A stretch of DNA of 52,711 nucleotides from an uncultured Desulfovibrio sp. (GCA_905235595.1 CAJOMG010000011.1:1-52711), one strand, 5' to 3'; shown: positions 8,384 to 18,066, numbered from the stretch's first letter. The notes: generated by a model not told the origin, from the letters alone. Program-made: numbers and translations.

Positions 8384-8737
8384 GTGTTTGAATCTATAGC
8401 ATATGCCATGGGTGGAGCTCCAGCTGGCACCGCGCCTGCGGGCGGTACGGAAATGCTGATGCAGTTCATGCCACTTATTCTCATGTTCCTGATTTTTTGG
8501 TTTCTGCTTATAAGACCGCAGCAAAAGAGGGCCAAAGCCCATAAACAAATGCTGTCCGAGCTGAAGCGAGGCGATCATGTTATGACCGGCAGTGGTCTTA
8601 TTGGTCGTATCCTTGAAATTGATGATGAACAGGTCCTGCTGGAGTGTGGTGAAGCAAAGTTGCGCATTTCACGTGGGGCTATTGGTGGCCTAATGCCCAC
8701 TAAGTCTGACAAGGAAGAAAAGGACGCAAAGAAATAA
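8384..8737 (+). CDS. yajC: Sec translocon accessory subunit YajC
   Basis: This 117-aa single-span membrane protein is associated with SecDF and the SecYEG translocon. The start is GTG 8384, six bases after GGAGG; the longer frame from 8336 lacks a ribosome binding site. The N-terminus is glycine/alanine/proline-rich, followed by one transmembrane helix (MPLILMFLIFWFLLI). Then comes the family motif RPQQKR and a cytoplasmic basic domain (KRGDHVMTGSGLIGRI). Its position directly before secD and secF is the classical arrangement. Confidence 0.93.
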   Translation: MFESIAYAMGGAPAGTAPAGGTEMLMQFMPLILMFLIFWFLLIRPQQKRAKAHKQMLSELKRGDHVMTGSGLIGRILEIDDEQVLLECGEAKLRISRGAIGGLMPTKSDKEEKDAKK

Positions 8738-8842
8738 GCTGTCAATGGGCATTAGACTGTTGTTTGGCTCTTTCATTATGTTGTGGTAGCTTATGCAGCG
8801 AACATGTGCAGCTATTTCAATCTCTTGTGCGGAAGGTGAATA

Positions 8843-10411
8843 ATGGGTTTGCGCTGGCGTTTACTTCTAGCCGCCATGGTTTTTGTGCTCTCTCTGGTGT
8901 ACGCTCTGCCCAGCGTGCCTTTTCTTGGGGGTATGCTGGGACCGGTTTTGCCGTCCAGCAGGATTAATCTCGGCCTTGATCTCAAGGGTGGCATACATCT
9001 GACGCTTGGCGTAGAAGTGGCGAAGGCGGTGAGCAACTCCCTGGCTTTGGTCGGGCAGGATCTACGTCGACTTGCCGAGGATGAAAAAATTGTAGTGCTC
9101 CGTCCTCGCGTGGTTGGCGGTACTGCCTTGGAATTTGTGTTACCACGCGCAGAAAGCGAAGGTGCGTTGCGCGAGCTTTTATCGCGGTATTTTCCTCAGC
9201 TCACGGTGGGGGAGCCACAAAAGGGTGAATCTGGTCAGCTTCGGTTTGTGGCGCATTTTACTGACCAGGAAATAAAGCGCCTTGAAGATCTTGCATTAGA
9301 TCAGGCATTGCGTACCATCCGCAACCGCATTGATCAGTTTGGGGTGGCTGAACCCGATATTCGCAAGCAGGCCGGTAACCGGATTCAGGTGCAGCTGCCT
9401 GGTATTTCCGATCCACGTCGGGCAGTGCAAATCATTGGACAGACTGCACATCTGGAATTTCATCTCGTTCGTGATGATGTGGATCCAGCCAAGGCCATGC
9501 TGCCTCCTGGGGTTATTGCCTTGCCTCTGCAAGAGCGCAATGGAAAGGTGCATCGCATTGCTGTGGAAAAGGACGCCATGCTCACGGGCGAAGATGTTTC
9601 TGATGCACGTCCTGCCTTTGACAATCTGAATCAGGCCTATGTAACCCTGAATTTCAATTCTCGTGGAGCCCGCATTTTTGAACGTGTAACGGGAGAGAAT
9701 GTGGGCCGGGGAATGGCTATCGTACTAGATGGAACTGTGTATTCTGCTCCTGTGATACGCGAGCGTATTGGCGGTGGTCGGGCCAGCATATCGGGGAGCT
9801 TTACTACGGCAGAAGCACAAGACCTGGCCATTGTTTTGCGGGCAGGTTCCCTGCCTGCGCCTGTTTCTGTGCTGGAAGAACGCACGGTTGGACCATCGTT
9901 GGGTCAGGAAGCCATTGATAGCGGCATACGTGCAGCACTGGTAGGTGCAGTGGGTGTTGTGCTTTTTATTGGCATTTACTATGGGTTGAGCGGCATCATT
10001 GCTGACATCATGCTTTGTTTTACCATGCTGATTATCATGGCGGGTATGGGGGCCTTTGGTGCCACCCTGACCTTGCCAGGCATTGCGGGCATTGTATTGA
10101 CCATTGGTATGGCTGTGGATGCCAATGTGCTTATCTATGAGCGCATTCGTGAGGAATTGCGCAAGGGGCTTTCCCCTCTTGCGGCGGTGCGGGCCGGTTT
10201 TGACAGGGCAACCATTTCCATTACAGATTCGAACCTTACCACAATTATTGTAACCGTAATACTGTATCAGTTTGGTACGGGACCTGTGCGTGGCTTTGCC
10301 GTCACTCTGGGATTGGGCATTGTGGCCTCCATGTTCACGGCGATTTTTGTCTCACGGACCATCTTCGAGACATGGGCGCGGCGGTGCGGGCCCAAGGGTA
10401 TCAGCATTTAG
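8843..10411 (+). CDS. secD: Protein translocase subunit SecD
   Basis: SecD (522 aa) is an RND-type membrane protein that with SecF uses the proton motive force to pull exported proteins through SecYEG. It has an N-terminal transmembrane helix, then the conserved GLDLKGGIHLTLGV segment at residues ~46-59. A large periplasmic P1 domain follows (FGVAEPDIRKQ, VQLPGI), and five C-terminal helices contain the VLTIGMAVDANVLIYERIRE motif with its proton-relay Asp. Its length is normal. secF follows after 11 bp, so the two are co-translated from one message. Confidence 0.95.
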   Translation: MGLRWRLLLAAMVFVLSLVYALPSVPFLGGMLGPVLPSSRINLGLDLKGGIHLTLGVEVAKAVSNSLALVGQDLRRLAEDEKIVVLRPRVVGGTALEFVLPRAESEGALRELLSRYFPQLTVGEPQKGESGQLRFVAHFTDQEIKRLEDLALDQALRTIRNRIDQFGVAEPDIRKQAGNRIQVQLPGISDPRRAVQIIGQTAHLEFHLVRDDVDPAKAMLPPGVIALPLQERNGKVHRIAVEKDAMLTGEDVSDARPAFDNLNQAYVTLNFNSRGARIFERVTGENVGRGMAIVLDGTVYSAPVIRERIGGGRASISGSFTTAEAQDLAIVLRAGSLPAPVSVLEERTVGPSLGQEAIDSGIRAALVGAVGVVLFIGIYYGLSGIIADIMLCFTMLIIMAGMGAFGATLTLPGIAGIVLTIGMAVDANVLIYERIREELRKGLSPLAAVRAGFDRATISITDSNLTTIIVTVILYQFGTGPVRGFAVTLGLGIVASMFTAIFVSRTIFETWARRCGPKGISI

Positions 10412-10422
10412 GGGGAGGGACC

Positions 10423-11523
10423 ATGGGGTTCGCATTTATTAAGCACGACACGCACATAGATTTTATTGGCTTCCGCCGTGTGGCCTATGCCCTTTCCCTT
10501 TCACTGCTCCTCGTGGGAGTGGTTTCTGCTCTTTGGGGAAAGGGGCCTAAGCTGGGAATTGATTTTGCTGGCGGCGTTATTGTGCAGGTGCAGTTTCAGC
10601 AGCAAATTGATGATAATGCATTGAAGAAGAGTCTGGACATTCCCTCGCTTCCCGGCATTACAACACAGCGTTTCGGCGACACGGGACGGGATTTTCTGTT
10701 GCGTTTTTCACAGACGCAGAGCGGTGACGCCACCCAGCTGCGTACTACTGTTGTGGATAGCCTTGCTGCTGCCTTCCCTGGCAATAAGGCAGAAATCCAG
10801 CGTCTGGAAGTAGTCGGTCCCAAAGTTGGAGCTGATTTGACAAATAAGGCATTGAGTGCGCTTTATTATTCCATTCTGCTTATTGCCGTGTATATCTCCG
10901 GCAGATTTGAGCAGCGCTGGATGGCGGGTGCCGCCATGGCTGCTGCCCTTTGGGGAGGTGTATATCTTGTCGGGCTTACGGGTGTGGGTATGGGCTGGCT
11001 GGTACTCGTTGCCTTGGCTATTACTCTCATTGTGTGTTTCGCCCTGAGGCTCAATTTTGCCTTGGGTGCACTGGTTGGCTTGTTACACGATGTCGCCATT
11101 ACAGTTGGGCTACTTTCGGTTATGGGGGTGGAGCTGGATCTCAATGTTCTTGCGGCCCTGCTGACACTGATCGGTTATTCCTTGAACGACACCATTATTA
11201 TCTATGACCGGTTACGCGAAAACTTGCGCGCCGCGCCCAATTTGGATATGGCTGTCATTATCAACAGCAGTGTGAATCAGACCCTTTCACGTACCATACT
11301 TACCAGTGGCACCACGGCAGTGGCTACACTGGCACTCCTGCTACTGGGCGGCGGTGTTATCCATGATTTTGCGTTGACCATGCTTATCGGCGTTATCATT
11401 GGCACCTATTCTTCCATTTATGTTGCATCTTCCATCCTTCTGGCCCTGGGCAATGCGCAATTTTATGTGGCTCTGTTACAAAAGGAAAAATATGAACGAC
11501 CTGGTGAACATGGTGTTGTATAG
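10423..11523 (+). CDS. secF: Protein translocase subunit SecF
   Basis: SecF (366 aa) is the partner of SecD. The start is ATG 10423, preceded by GGGGGAGGG; the in-frame codon at 10372 lies inside secD and lacks a site. It shows the N-terminal DFIGFRR region, helix 1, KLGIDFAGGVIVQV at the start of the periplasmic domain, and the C-terminal RND helices with LIGYSLNDTIIIYDRLREN. The message ends at a terminator 38 bp after the stop. Confidence 0.95.
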   Translation: MGFAFIKHDTHIDFIGFRRVAYALSLSLLLVGVVSALWGKGPKLGIDFAGGVIVQVQFQQQIDDNALKKSLDIPSLPGITTQRFGDTGRDFLLRFSQTQSGDATQLRTTVVDSLAAAFPGNKAEIQRLEVVGPKVGADLTNKALSALYYSILLIAVYISGRFEQRWMAGAAMAAALWGGVYLVGLTGVGMGWLVLVALAITLIVCFALRLNFALGALVGLLHDVAITVGLLSVMGVELDLNVLAALLTLIGYSLNDTIIIYDRLRENLRAAPNLDMAVIINSSVNQTLSRTILTSGTTAVATLALLLLGGGVIHDFALTMLIGVIIGTYSSIYVASSILLALGNAQFYVALLQKEKYERPGEHGVV

Positions 11524-11560
11524 CCACATGCATTGTGATTGAAATCAATGGTATTACTGG

Positions 11561-11587
11561 GGGACGCTTGTTTGCGTCCCTTTTTTT
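11561..11587 (+). terminator. Intrinsic terminator after secF
   Basis: A seven-base-pair perfect stem (GGGACGC with GCGTCCC, six-base loop) is followed by seven T residues. It separates the yajC-secD-secF transcript from the next gene. Confidence 0.9.
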
Positions 11588-11668
11588 CCATGTGTTGCTC
11601 CAGCCCTGAATATTTGGGTCGACCATACTGTCACCTCTTGGGGACTGTAAATATAAGGAAGAGATTCC

Positions 11669-14359
11669 ATGCCGCAGTTATCTTCGATTTTGTCACGTCT
11701 GCCTACAAATATTGAAGTGCATATGAGTACCATGGGCCATGTGGTCTGGGTATGCTGGCACGATAATGTTGCACCGACTGTAGGGCAAATATTGATGACA
11801 TATGGCGGCATGCTGGTGGTTGAGGATGACACCCAGGCCATCTGGTTTTTTTTCACGGACGACGTTTTCTTGGCCCTGGCGCGATTGATGGTCTGGGGAA
11901 GCTTTCATGAACTTCCGGCGTCGGTAGAGCTTTTTCCTGGCAGGTTACAGTTTGGACGCAAGGGCGATTCCAATCTCCTGATGGACGGAGCACTGCAGGC
12001 GCAAAAGATTATTGTTCCCGATAATCTAGAGGTTTGGATTCACCCCAAAAGCCGTGAAGATAAAAAGGGCCTGCCTGGCATTACTTTTGAGCGCCATACA
12101 GGACGCCAGGGCATGGCTGGCGTGGATTGGGCCACCATGACAGTGGATGTGCGTATGCCCTACGCATCCACACAAGCATGGTTTGCGCTTATCCATCCTT
12201 TGGGTAGCCCCCTGGACAAAAATTTTCAGGACGGCTGGGACAGCATGTTCAAACGTCTGGGGGAAATGTTACAGCAGCATAAGATGAAATCTATCTTCAA
12301 CGAGACATTTCTTATGATCTCGGTGGAGAATTTGATGATGCTGCGTACTTTTATGCGGGATTATCTTCAGTCATTCAGCGGAGAGGACAACCTGCGATGG
12401 CCCTGCGTATGTGTGGTCGCTGACAGGAACAACCTTAATTTTAATATAGACCTGCCTAAGAAAATCGGTTTGAAGTGGGATAGTCTGGCGCCTGATTTTC
12501 CTTATCTGACCTACCGTAATGCCTATTTGCTGGGTGAAGGTTTTGTCGTTCGCGACTTGCGTTACTCTGGTGATCAGACCACAGTGGACAACTGGTGCAA
12601 CGTCATGCTGGCTGACGACAGCATTGGCATAAAGACCTTGCCCTTGCTCATGCCCAGTTATTTGACCAATTCCACAGAATCGGGCGTCGGATGCGTTTAT
12701 TGCGGCCTCGCTTGCCATGAATCTGCCCAGTGTCCCACAAGGCATGCGGCTCCTTCAGATCCGACAATTTGGGAAGAGCTTGCAGAATTCGATTTAGATG
12801 CTATCAACAATGGCTTTAAGAAAATTGAAACAACCCTGACAGCTGATGGCTTGGATGGATATACTACTCTTCTGGAAGAAAACGATGAGGCGGCTGTTGT
12901 GCTGCGGGCTGTGCTGGATATCAATGCAATGGGGCAGTTACGTAATGTGCCGCAGCATTGGCTGTACCGCATGCGTGATCCTGACCCCAACGAAGAACCT
13001 CCGCAGAAGGATGACAGCCCTTCATGGGATTTCCTGGAAAAACTGATAAATACAGAATTCGACGATCTTGCCAACCTGGGTAAGAAAGTTTCTGAAAGCA
13101 TGACCCGCTACCAACGGGATTCGCGTCTGCGTATGGTGCAGGCCTTCATTTCCCTGGAGCGAAATGATTTTGAGCACGCTGTTGCATATTTTAAGGAGGC
13201 AGCAACGCTCAATGCATCGCCGGCCATGCAGGCATGGAACGAATTTTTTCAAGCCCGTATGGCTGAAGAACAGGGGCAATATACTCAGGCATTGGAGCAG
13301 TATTCCCAGATTCAACGCGTCATGCCACATTGGCGTGACATTCGCTACAGGGCCATTGTCTGTCGCGTTAAGATGGGGTTTTGTGAACCCATACTGGAGC
13401 AACTGACCAAACTCATTCGCGAAGATGCCACCTACTTTAACAGGGCGCTTATTGACCCTGCTCTCGAGCGTGGCCGCCTCATGATTCTGTCCAGTCTGCA
13501 CGATCTTGCCGATGAGGCGAAGGCAGCAGCAGAAAATGACAGAAAACGCATTCTTGAAATGTGTGATAGAATCAATGAATGGTTTCCATCTGACCATCCC
13601 GTACAGCTAGATTTAGGAACGCGACTACGTGCTCTTAATGAACAGGCAGGTATCAACAGTTATATGATGTCACTCAGGGTGATGGCTGTGCGTCCTGAGT
13701 TGGAGAAGGAGCTGGAAGAACATATTGCCCATGAAGTTGAGGATCTGCGTAATCGTTACAAGTACTATCTTGATATACTGCAGGAGATACGTGACGAAGC
13801 ATCCTGGTTTCCATTCCCTGGCGCACTGAAGGAATTCAGTCAGGAATTCAACGAAAGTGCTGGAATCATCAACCGTGCCTTTGCTTGCAATTTTAAGGAA
13901 GCAGCGGCCTTCAAGCGTTCCAGGGCTGATACCACACAACTTGCGGATTTGCTGCGCAGTCTCAGGAAGCGTCTGAAATCATTGCGTATGGTACGCGATG
14001 GCACGTTGTTTGGTCTGACGTTTTTAAAGACGTTCTTTTGGGTGGAAGCCATGGGCCTGCTGCTCTGTTTTGTAACCGTGCCCGTAGTCTATTTCTGGGG
14101 GGACGCCATTCACCTTGGCTGGTTGAAAAGGCTTTTTGGTTCTGAACCGTGGTCTATTCAGAAAGTGCTTGTACTCATCGTATCTGTGATGGCGATTGGG
14201 CTTGCAGCTCTGCGCACGACACTTGTTTTTGACCGTAAACAATTGCTGGCGGAGGCACGCCGGCAGCGCGAAGATGCACAGCAGAATCGTCTGGAGCGTA
14301 TTCGCCAGCAACGCCGCATGGAACTGGAGAATGCTGCTCATAAAGCTGAAGGAGGATAA
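11669..14359 (+). CDS. Large TPR-like membrane protein with CCHC zinc knuckle
   Basis: This 896-aa protein is one I cannot assign to a named family. The N-terminal ~330 residues are of unknown fold. At residues 342-355 is a textbook CX2CX4HX4C zinc knuckle (C342, C345, H350, C355) with the usual CG and CP context. Residues ~460-640 are helical and TPR-like (ALEQYSQIQRVMPHWRDIRYRA). Two hydrophobic segments near residues 795-815 and 830-850 suggest C-terminal membrane anchoring. The protein ends in a highly charged Arg/Gln/Glu helix, probably a coiled coil. A ribosome binding site (AAGGAAG) precedes the ATG. It follows the secDF terminator and precedes a small gene at 14446. A scaffold or assembly function is only an inference. 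Confidence 0.8.
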   Translation: MPQLSSILSRLPTNIEVHMSTMGHVVWVCWHDNVAPTVGQILMTYGGMLVVEDDTQAIWFFFTDDVFLALARLMVWGSFHELPASVELFPGRLQFGRKGDSNLLMDGALQAQKIIVPDNLEVWIHPKSREDKKGLPGITFERHTGRQGMAGVDWATMTVDVRMPYASTQAWFALIHPLGSPLDKNFQDGWDSMFKRLGEMLQQHKMKSIFNETFLMISVENLMMLRTFMRDYLQSFSGEDNLRWPCVCVVADRNNLNFNIDLPKKIGLKWDSLAPDFPYLTYRNAYLLGEGFVVRDLRYSGDQTTVDNWCNVMLADDSIGIKTLPLLMPSYLTNSTESGVGCVYCGLACHESAQCPTRHAAPSDPTIWEELAEFDLDAINNGFKKIETTLTADGLDGYTTLLEENDEAAVVLRAVLDINAMGQLRNVPQHWLYRMRDPDPNEEPPQKDDSPSWDFLEKLINTEFDDLANLGKKVSESMTRYQRDSRLRMVQAFISLERNDFEHAVAYFKEAATLNASPAMQAWNEFFQARMAEEQGQYTQALEQYSQIQRVMPHWRDIRYRAIVCRVKMGFCEPILEQLTKLIREDATYFNRALIDPALERGRLMILSSLHDLADEAKAAAENDRKRILEMCDRINEWFPSDHPVQLDLGTRLRALNEQAGINSYMMSLRVMAVRPELEKELEEHIAHEVEDLRNRYKYYLDILQEIRDEASWFPFPGALKEFSQEFNESAGIINRAFACNFKEAAAFKRSRADTTQLADLLRSLRKRLKSLRMVRDGTLFGLTFLKTFFWVEAMGLLLCFVTVPVVYFWGDAIHLGWLKRLFGSEPWSIQKVLVLIVSVMAIGLAALRTTLVFDRKQLLAEARRQREDAQQNRLERIRQQRRMELENAAHKAEGG

Positions 14360-14445
14360 GCTGCATGATGCCTTGCAGATCTATTGCGATGATGGCCCCG
14401 GTAGGCAATAAGATTGGATGATGGAGTGAGCATAAGGAGGTAAGT

Positions 14446-14793
14446 ATGCCCTCATTGAAAGATTTTGCCCTGTATAGCATAGATTGGAACCTTACCCCGG
14501 AACATGCCGTCACCATGTACCTTGAGTGGGGTAACAACGATTGGCATGCAGAATATCCTCCGGTGCGCTCCAAGGACGACGTTTCATATTATTTTGTTGT
14601 GGACACTTGGCAGGTTCCACCGCTCATTCGACTCGTGCGCCGCAATTCCGAAAAAGCCGAAGACATTTTTACCATGCCTTTGCCGGAAAAACTGCAGGAA
14701 GATTTTTATAGAGTTAATGGCTCTGTGCGCGGCATCAGTGCACCCAGCCCGGCTGTGCTGGCTTGGCTCAAGCAGGAACTGGGGCAGAGTTGA
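14446..14793 (+). CDS. Conserved-type small hypothetical protein
   Basis: This is a 115-aa soluble protein with no signal peptide or membrane segment, and I do not recognise its family. It is rich in aromatic residues, especially in the first half (WNLTPEHAVTMYLEWGNNDW). A strong AAGGAGG site seven bases before ATG supports translation. It lies 86 bp after the zinc-knuckle/TPR gene on the same strand and is probably in its operon. It converges with the minus-strand gene at 14815 with only 21 bp between stops and no clear terminator. Confidence 0.7.
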   Translation: MPSLKDFALYSIDWNLTPEHAVTMYLEWGNNDWHAEYPPVRSKDDVSYYFVVDTWQVPPLIRLVRRNSEKAEDIFTMPLPEKLQEDFYRVNGSVRGISAPSPAVLAWLKQELGQS

Positions 14794-14814
14794 TTGTTGT
14801 ATGTTATCAGGCAA

Positions 14815-15132
14815 TCAGTTCTCGGTTTCTTCAAGGTATTCCAGCACGTCGTAGTGAACATGGTCCAGAATGTGGGTAAGTAGTGTGATGCAGTCGTCAC
14901 CTACGGCTTGTCCCAACAATTCTGCAATAAAGGCGGCGCGCTTGGCGTTGACCAATGCGTCATAGCCTGGATCCGTGCTGTAAGGAATGGCTTGGATGGC
15001 ATCGCTGAATTCCAGCAACTGAGCTTCTTCCAAATATTTAATGGGTTGCGGCACCTCGTCAATGTAGGCAATGCCTTCGCGCAGTTCCAGCATCACAGGC
15101 TTGCCATGCATGTAGGCAATACATACCTCCAT
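14815..15132 (-). CDS. Small hypothetical protein downstream of Memo-like gene
   Basis: This is a 105-aa acidic soluble protein of unknown family. GGAGGAG precedes the ATG. No membrane segment is seen. A hydrophobic/acidic alternation and several Asp/Glu pairs occur, and the C-terminus (HYDVLEYLEETEN) looks helical. The gene begins 11 bp after the stop of the Memo-like gene on the same strand, so it is very likely its operon partner. Confidence 0.7.
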   Translation of the reverse strand: MEVCIAYMHGKPVMLELREGIAYIDEVPQPIKYLEEAQLLEFSDAIQAIPYSTDPGYDALVNAKRAAFIAELLGQAVGDDCITLLTHILDHVHYDVLEYLEETEN

Positions 15133-15143
15133 TATCTCCTCCT

Positions 15144-16046
15144 TTACTTGTGCGGGTGGTCGCTGGCGTCAGCCTCATTGTTCCAGCCAAAGCGTACTCC
15201 AGCATAGCCAACTACATGCAGTGCGTCCCCGGAAGCTGCAGCGGATGTGTCATGAGTATCCAGCTTGGCCCAGGGGTTGCCTGCTGCCCGGGCTGCAAAA
15301 AGAGCGAGTGCCATGGGAGCGGCGCCGCACATGGTGATGTGCTCACGCTGGGTAATGTCGAGCAGGCCTTCAGCATCACAGGAAAGAACAGGGGCTAGAG
15401 CGCGGGCGTCTTTGTGCAGCGTCGTCTGCTGATCTTCATAGTGATTCATGTCTGAACTGACGATAAGAGCAATGTCTTCGTAGCGTTGCATGACATCGGC
15501 TAGGGCTTGGCCAGCTGTTTGCAGCACTGACGGGGTGTGGGTACCAATGCACACGGGCGTAATATAAAATGGCGCCCCATGGCTTAGAAATTGAAAAAAT
15601 GGCAATAGCACTTCAATAGAATGCTCATGGAGGTGCGAGTCCGTGTCTGCAGCAAAGCCGATCTGTTTCGTGATAAGCGCATCGGCCAGCAGCGCATCAA
15701 CGGGCACGTCACCCAAAGGTGTGCGCCAATACCCCTCAGGCCAGATCCCCAACGGGTGGCCCATGCCGGTATGATTGGGACAGAGAAAAATCATATGCAT
15801 TGGTACAGGTGCGGTCTGTGAACGTGTGCCCCAGGCTTGTGCCAGGGTACAACCGATGACAGAGCCGCAGAACACATAGCCCGCATGGGGTAGCATGACG
15901 CCGCGCAATGATGCATGATTGATAGTATCCTGCGATGTTGAGTGTAAGGCGGCCCCGTGTGTAAGCCAGTACTGAACCTCACCCAGCAGTGTTTTGGCAT
16001 TGTCGGGGTAAAATCGACCTGCTGCTACAGGATTGCGTATGAGCAC
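15144..16046 (-). CDS. amrB: Memo-like protein (AmmeMemoRadiSam system protein B)
   Basis: This 300-aa protein belongs to the MEMO1/AmmeMemoRadiSam-B family, structurally related to class III extradiol dioxygenases. The conserved pocket motifs are in order: PHAGYVFCG (near residue 53), CPNHTGMG (near 90), EHSIEVLLPF (near 141), SSDMNHYE (near 197) and the late cysteine in ITMCGAAP (near 240). The start is GTG. The AMMECR1-domain and radical-SAM partners that often accompany it are not adjacent here. The enzymatic role of the bacterial protein is not established. It lies downstream of the TRAP operon but behind a terminator. Confidence 0.85.
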   Translation of the reverse strand: MLIRNPVAAGRFYPDNAKTLLGEVQYWLTHGAALHSTSQDTINHASLRGVMLPHAGYVFCGSVIGCTLAQAWGTRSQTAPVPMHMIFLCPNHTGMGHPLGIWPEGYWRTPLGDVPVDALLADALITKQIGFAADTDSHLHEHSIEVLLPFFQFLSHGAPFYITPVCIGTHTPSVLQTAGQALADVMQRYEDIALIVSSDMNHYEDQQTTLHKDARALAPVLSCDAEGLLDITQREHITMCGAAPMALALFAARAAGNPWAKLDTHDTSAAASGDALHVVGYAGVRFGWNNEADASDHPHK

Positions 16047-16081
16047 AATAATCTCTCTTTCCTTTGAGAGTGCATTGCATG

Positions 16082-16112
16082 AAAAAGCCGCCCCTTGCAG
16101 GGGGCGGCTTTT
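16082..16112 (-). terminator. Terminator of TRAP operon
   Basis: A perfect eight-base-pair GCCGCCCC/GGGGCGGC stem is flanked by A residues on one side and T residues on the other, so it can act in both directions. It lies 12 bp past the dctM stop on the minus strand, just before the Memo-like gene. Confidence 0.88.
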
Positions 16113-16123
16113 AACCTATGTTA

Positions 16124-17413
16124 TCAACTGCCTCCCATGAGCCAGTTCATGGGCACGATAGAGATCTTGGGGAAGAAGAGCAGCAGGAAGAGCATAAATA
16201 TTTCCACTGCCAGGAAGGGTACAAGTTTTACCGTCAGTTCACTGAATTTGACGTTGCCAACGCCGCAGACCACATAGAGCACTGTGCCCACAGGTGGGGT
16301 AATAACGCCTATACCCAGATTTAGAATGAACAGCAGACCAAAGTAATACGGATCTATGCCTGCCTGCGTGATCAAAGGATAGAACACCGGGGCGAAAATC
16401 AGGATATTGGGCGTCAGATCCATGACCATGCCGATGAGGAAGAGGAAGACGTTGATGCACAATAGCAGTAAAATCGGGCTGTCAATGAGCGGCGTGAACA
16501 GCTTTGTCATCTGGTCGGGTATCTGGGCAATGGTAATGAAATAGCCCACGGCCGATGCTGACGCCACAATGAGCATAACTGCAGAGGTCGTCCGTGCCGC
16601 CCGTGCGCTTACCCGCAATAATTCACGGAAGGAAAGCTCGCGGTAGTAAAGTGTACATACCAATATGGCATAAATGGCTGCAAATGCACCACCCTCAGTG
16701 GGGGTGAATACACCGAAACGGATGCCGCCCAGCAGGAGCACGGGCATCAGAAATGCCGGGGTAGCATCAAAAAGGATGCGTAAGGATTCTTCACGGGTAA
16801 AGGTAATGATTTCATTATAGCCATCTGTGCGTACTATAAAGAACCACACAATACAAAGCGCAAGACCGATAAAAATACCCGGCATGAGACCGATCATGAA
16901 CAGCTTTGTGATGGATAGGCCGCTTACAGTGGCACCCAGCAGAATAAAATTCGTGCTGGGCGGGATGATAGGACCGAGAATGGCTCCTGAAGCTATGACA
17001 GCCCCGGCGCGTCCAGGATGGTAGCCCACCTTACGCATCATGGGCAAAAGCAGCCCCCCCAGGGCCGCAGCTTCGCCAACAGAGCTGCCCATGAGCCCGG
17101 CAAAAATGACACTTGAGACAATGGCTGCGTAGCCCAAGCCGCCGCGCACACGGCCAATCATGAGCTGTGCCAGTTGCACCACGCGTTTTGAAAGCCCACC
17201 CGCTGCCATGATCTCACCGGCAAATACAAAGAAAGGTATAGCCATGAGCGGGTAGTTGTTGGCTCCGTCCAGCATGCTGCCGGGAATGAGCATGGCTTCC
17301 CACATGCCTGAGTGCCACATGAGCACTATGGCGCAGAGTATCAGCACAAGAGCCAGGGGAATACCCAGAAACATGAAGAAAAAAAGTGTGCCGAGAAAAA
17401 TGAAAAGTTCCAT
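16124..17413 (-). CDS. dctM: TRAP transporter large permease DctM
   Basis: This is the 429-aa large membrane subunit of a tripartite ATP-independent periplasmic transporter, the ion-coupled channel for organic acids. Its length and motifs are typical: N-terminal FLGTLFFFMFLGIPLALVL, the FVFAGEIMAAGG segment, GLMGSSVGEAAALGGLLLP, GAILGPIIPPS near residue 145 and a late LGIGVITPPVGTVLYV. About twelve to fourteen helices are expected. It is the last gene of the dctP-dctQ-dctM operon, starting nine bases after dctQ. Confidence 0.95.
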   Translation of the reverse strand: MELFIFLGTLFFFMFLGIPLALVLILCAIVLMWHSGMWEAMLIPGSMLDGANNYPLMAIPFFVFAGEIMAAGGLSKRVVQLAQLMIGRVRGGLGYAAIVSSVIFAGLMGSSVGEAAALGGLLLPMMRKVGYHPGRAGAVIASGAILGPIIPPSTNFILLGATVSGLSITKLFMIGLMPGIFIGLALCIVWFFIVRTDGYNEIITFTREESLRILFDATPAFLMPVLLLGGIRFGVFTPTEGGAFAAIYAILVCTLYYRELSFRELLRVSARAARTTSAVMLIVASASAVGYFITIAQIPDQMTKLFTPLIDSPILLLLCINVFLFLIGMVMDLTPNILIFAPVFYPLITQAGIDPYYFGLLFILNLGIGVITPPVGTVLYVVCGVGNVKFSELTVKLVPFLAVEIFMLFLLLFFPKISIVPMNWLMGGS

Positions 17414-17422
17414 GACGCGCTC

Positions 17423-17968
17423 CTAGCCCTTTTGAAATGAAGATGCCGGTTTGTTGATGATGGCGAAGAGAGCGCGCAGTTCCACCACAATGGCAGCCAG
17501 CGCCATAATAGGCAGAGTTCCGTTGATGAAGGCCATGTTAACCCCAGTAGCAACGGAATACGTATCCATGGTCTGCAGGACGTTAATAATGCCGCCATAG
17601 AGCAAAAGACCCAATGCAGACAGGCTGAAAAGCGATGCAAGAATGTTCACGCTTTTTTTCGATACGCCCTTGAGCGAGGAGACCAGCAGGTCTACGGCAA
17701 TGTGTTTTTTGTAAATAAAGGCTTCAATGGCACCGAAAAATGTAATGTAAATGAAGAGGAATCGTGCCCATTCCTCGCTGGGGGGAAAACTGGAGGAAAA
17801 GACGTAGCGCAGAAATGTATTATAAAACACAAGTCCTATCATGCCCAGAAAAATACAGGCGCAAAAAATTTCAAAAAGAAGCTGTATGGGTCCTTCTTTG
17901 CGGGGTGCTGCTTCTGGTGCGGATAATGCAGCATCACCGTTAGATTCTCTGGTTTCCGAATCGTGCAT
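17423..17968 (-). CDS. dctQ: TRAP transporter small permease DctQ
   Basis: This is the 181-aa small membrane subunit with four predicted helices (LLFEIFCACIFLGMIGLVFY near residue 30, others near 65, 105 and 150). It carries the DctQ signature region FLRYVFSSSFPPSEEWARF. A charged N-terminal tail of about 28 residues precedes the first helix. It couples the binding protein to DctM. The gene lies between dctP and dctM, with a strong hairpin in the gap behind dctP. Confidence 0.93.
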   Translation of the reverse strand: MHDSETRESNGDAALSAPEAAPRKEGPIQLLFEIFCACIFLGMIGLVFYNTFLRYVFSSSFPPSEEWARFLFIYITFFGAIEAFIYKKHIAVDLLVSSLKGVSKKSVNILASLFSLSALGLLLYGGIINVLQTMDTYSVATGVNMAFINGTLPIMALAAIVVELRALFAIINKPASSFQKG

Positions 17969-18066
17969 GTGTACCTCTGAGCAGTGTTGTTAGTATTCTG
18001 CGTTACTTTGTAACGGCATGCTTTTACACATTCAGCAAAGTGAGGAACGACATTTTTATTATATGC

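Noticed and set aside
10224-10236. GATTCGAACC resembling a tRNA T-loop (minus strand)
   Set aside because: It lies inside secD coding sequence and no cloverleaf can be drawn around it.
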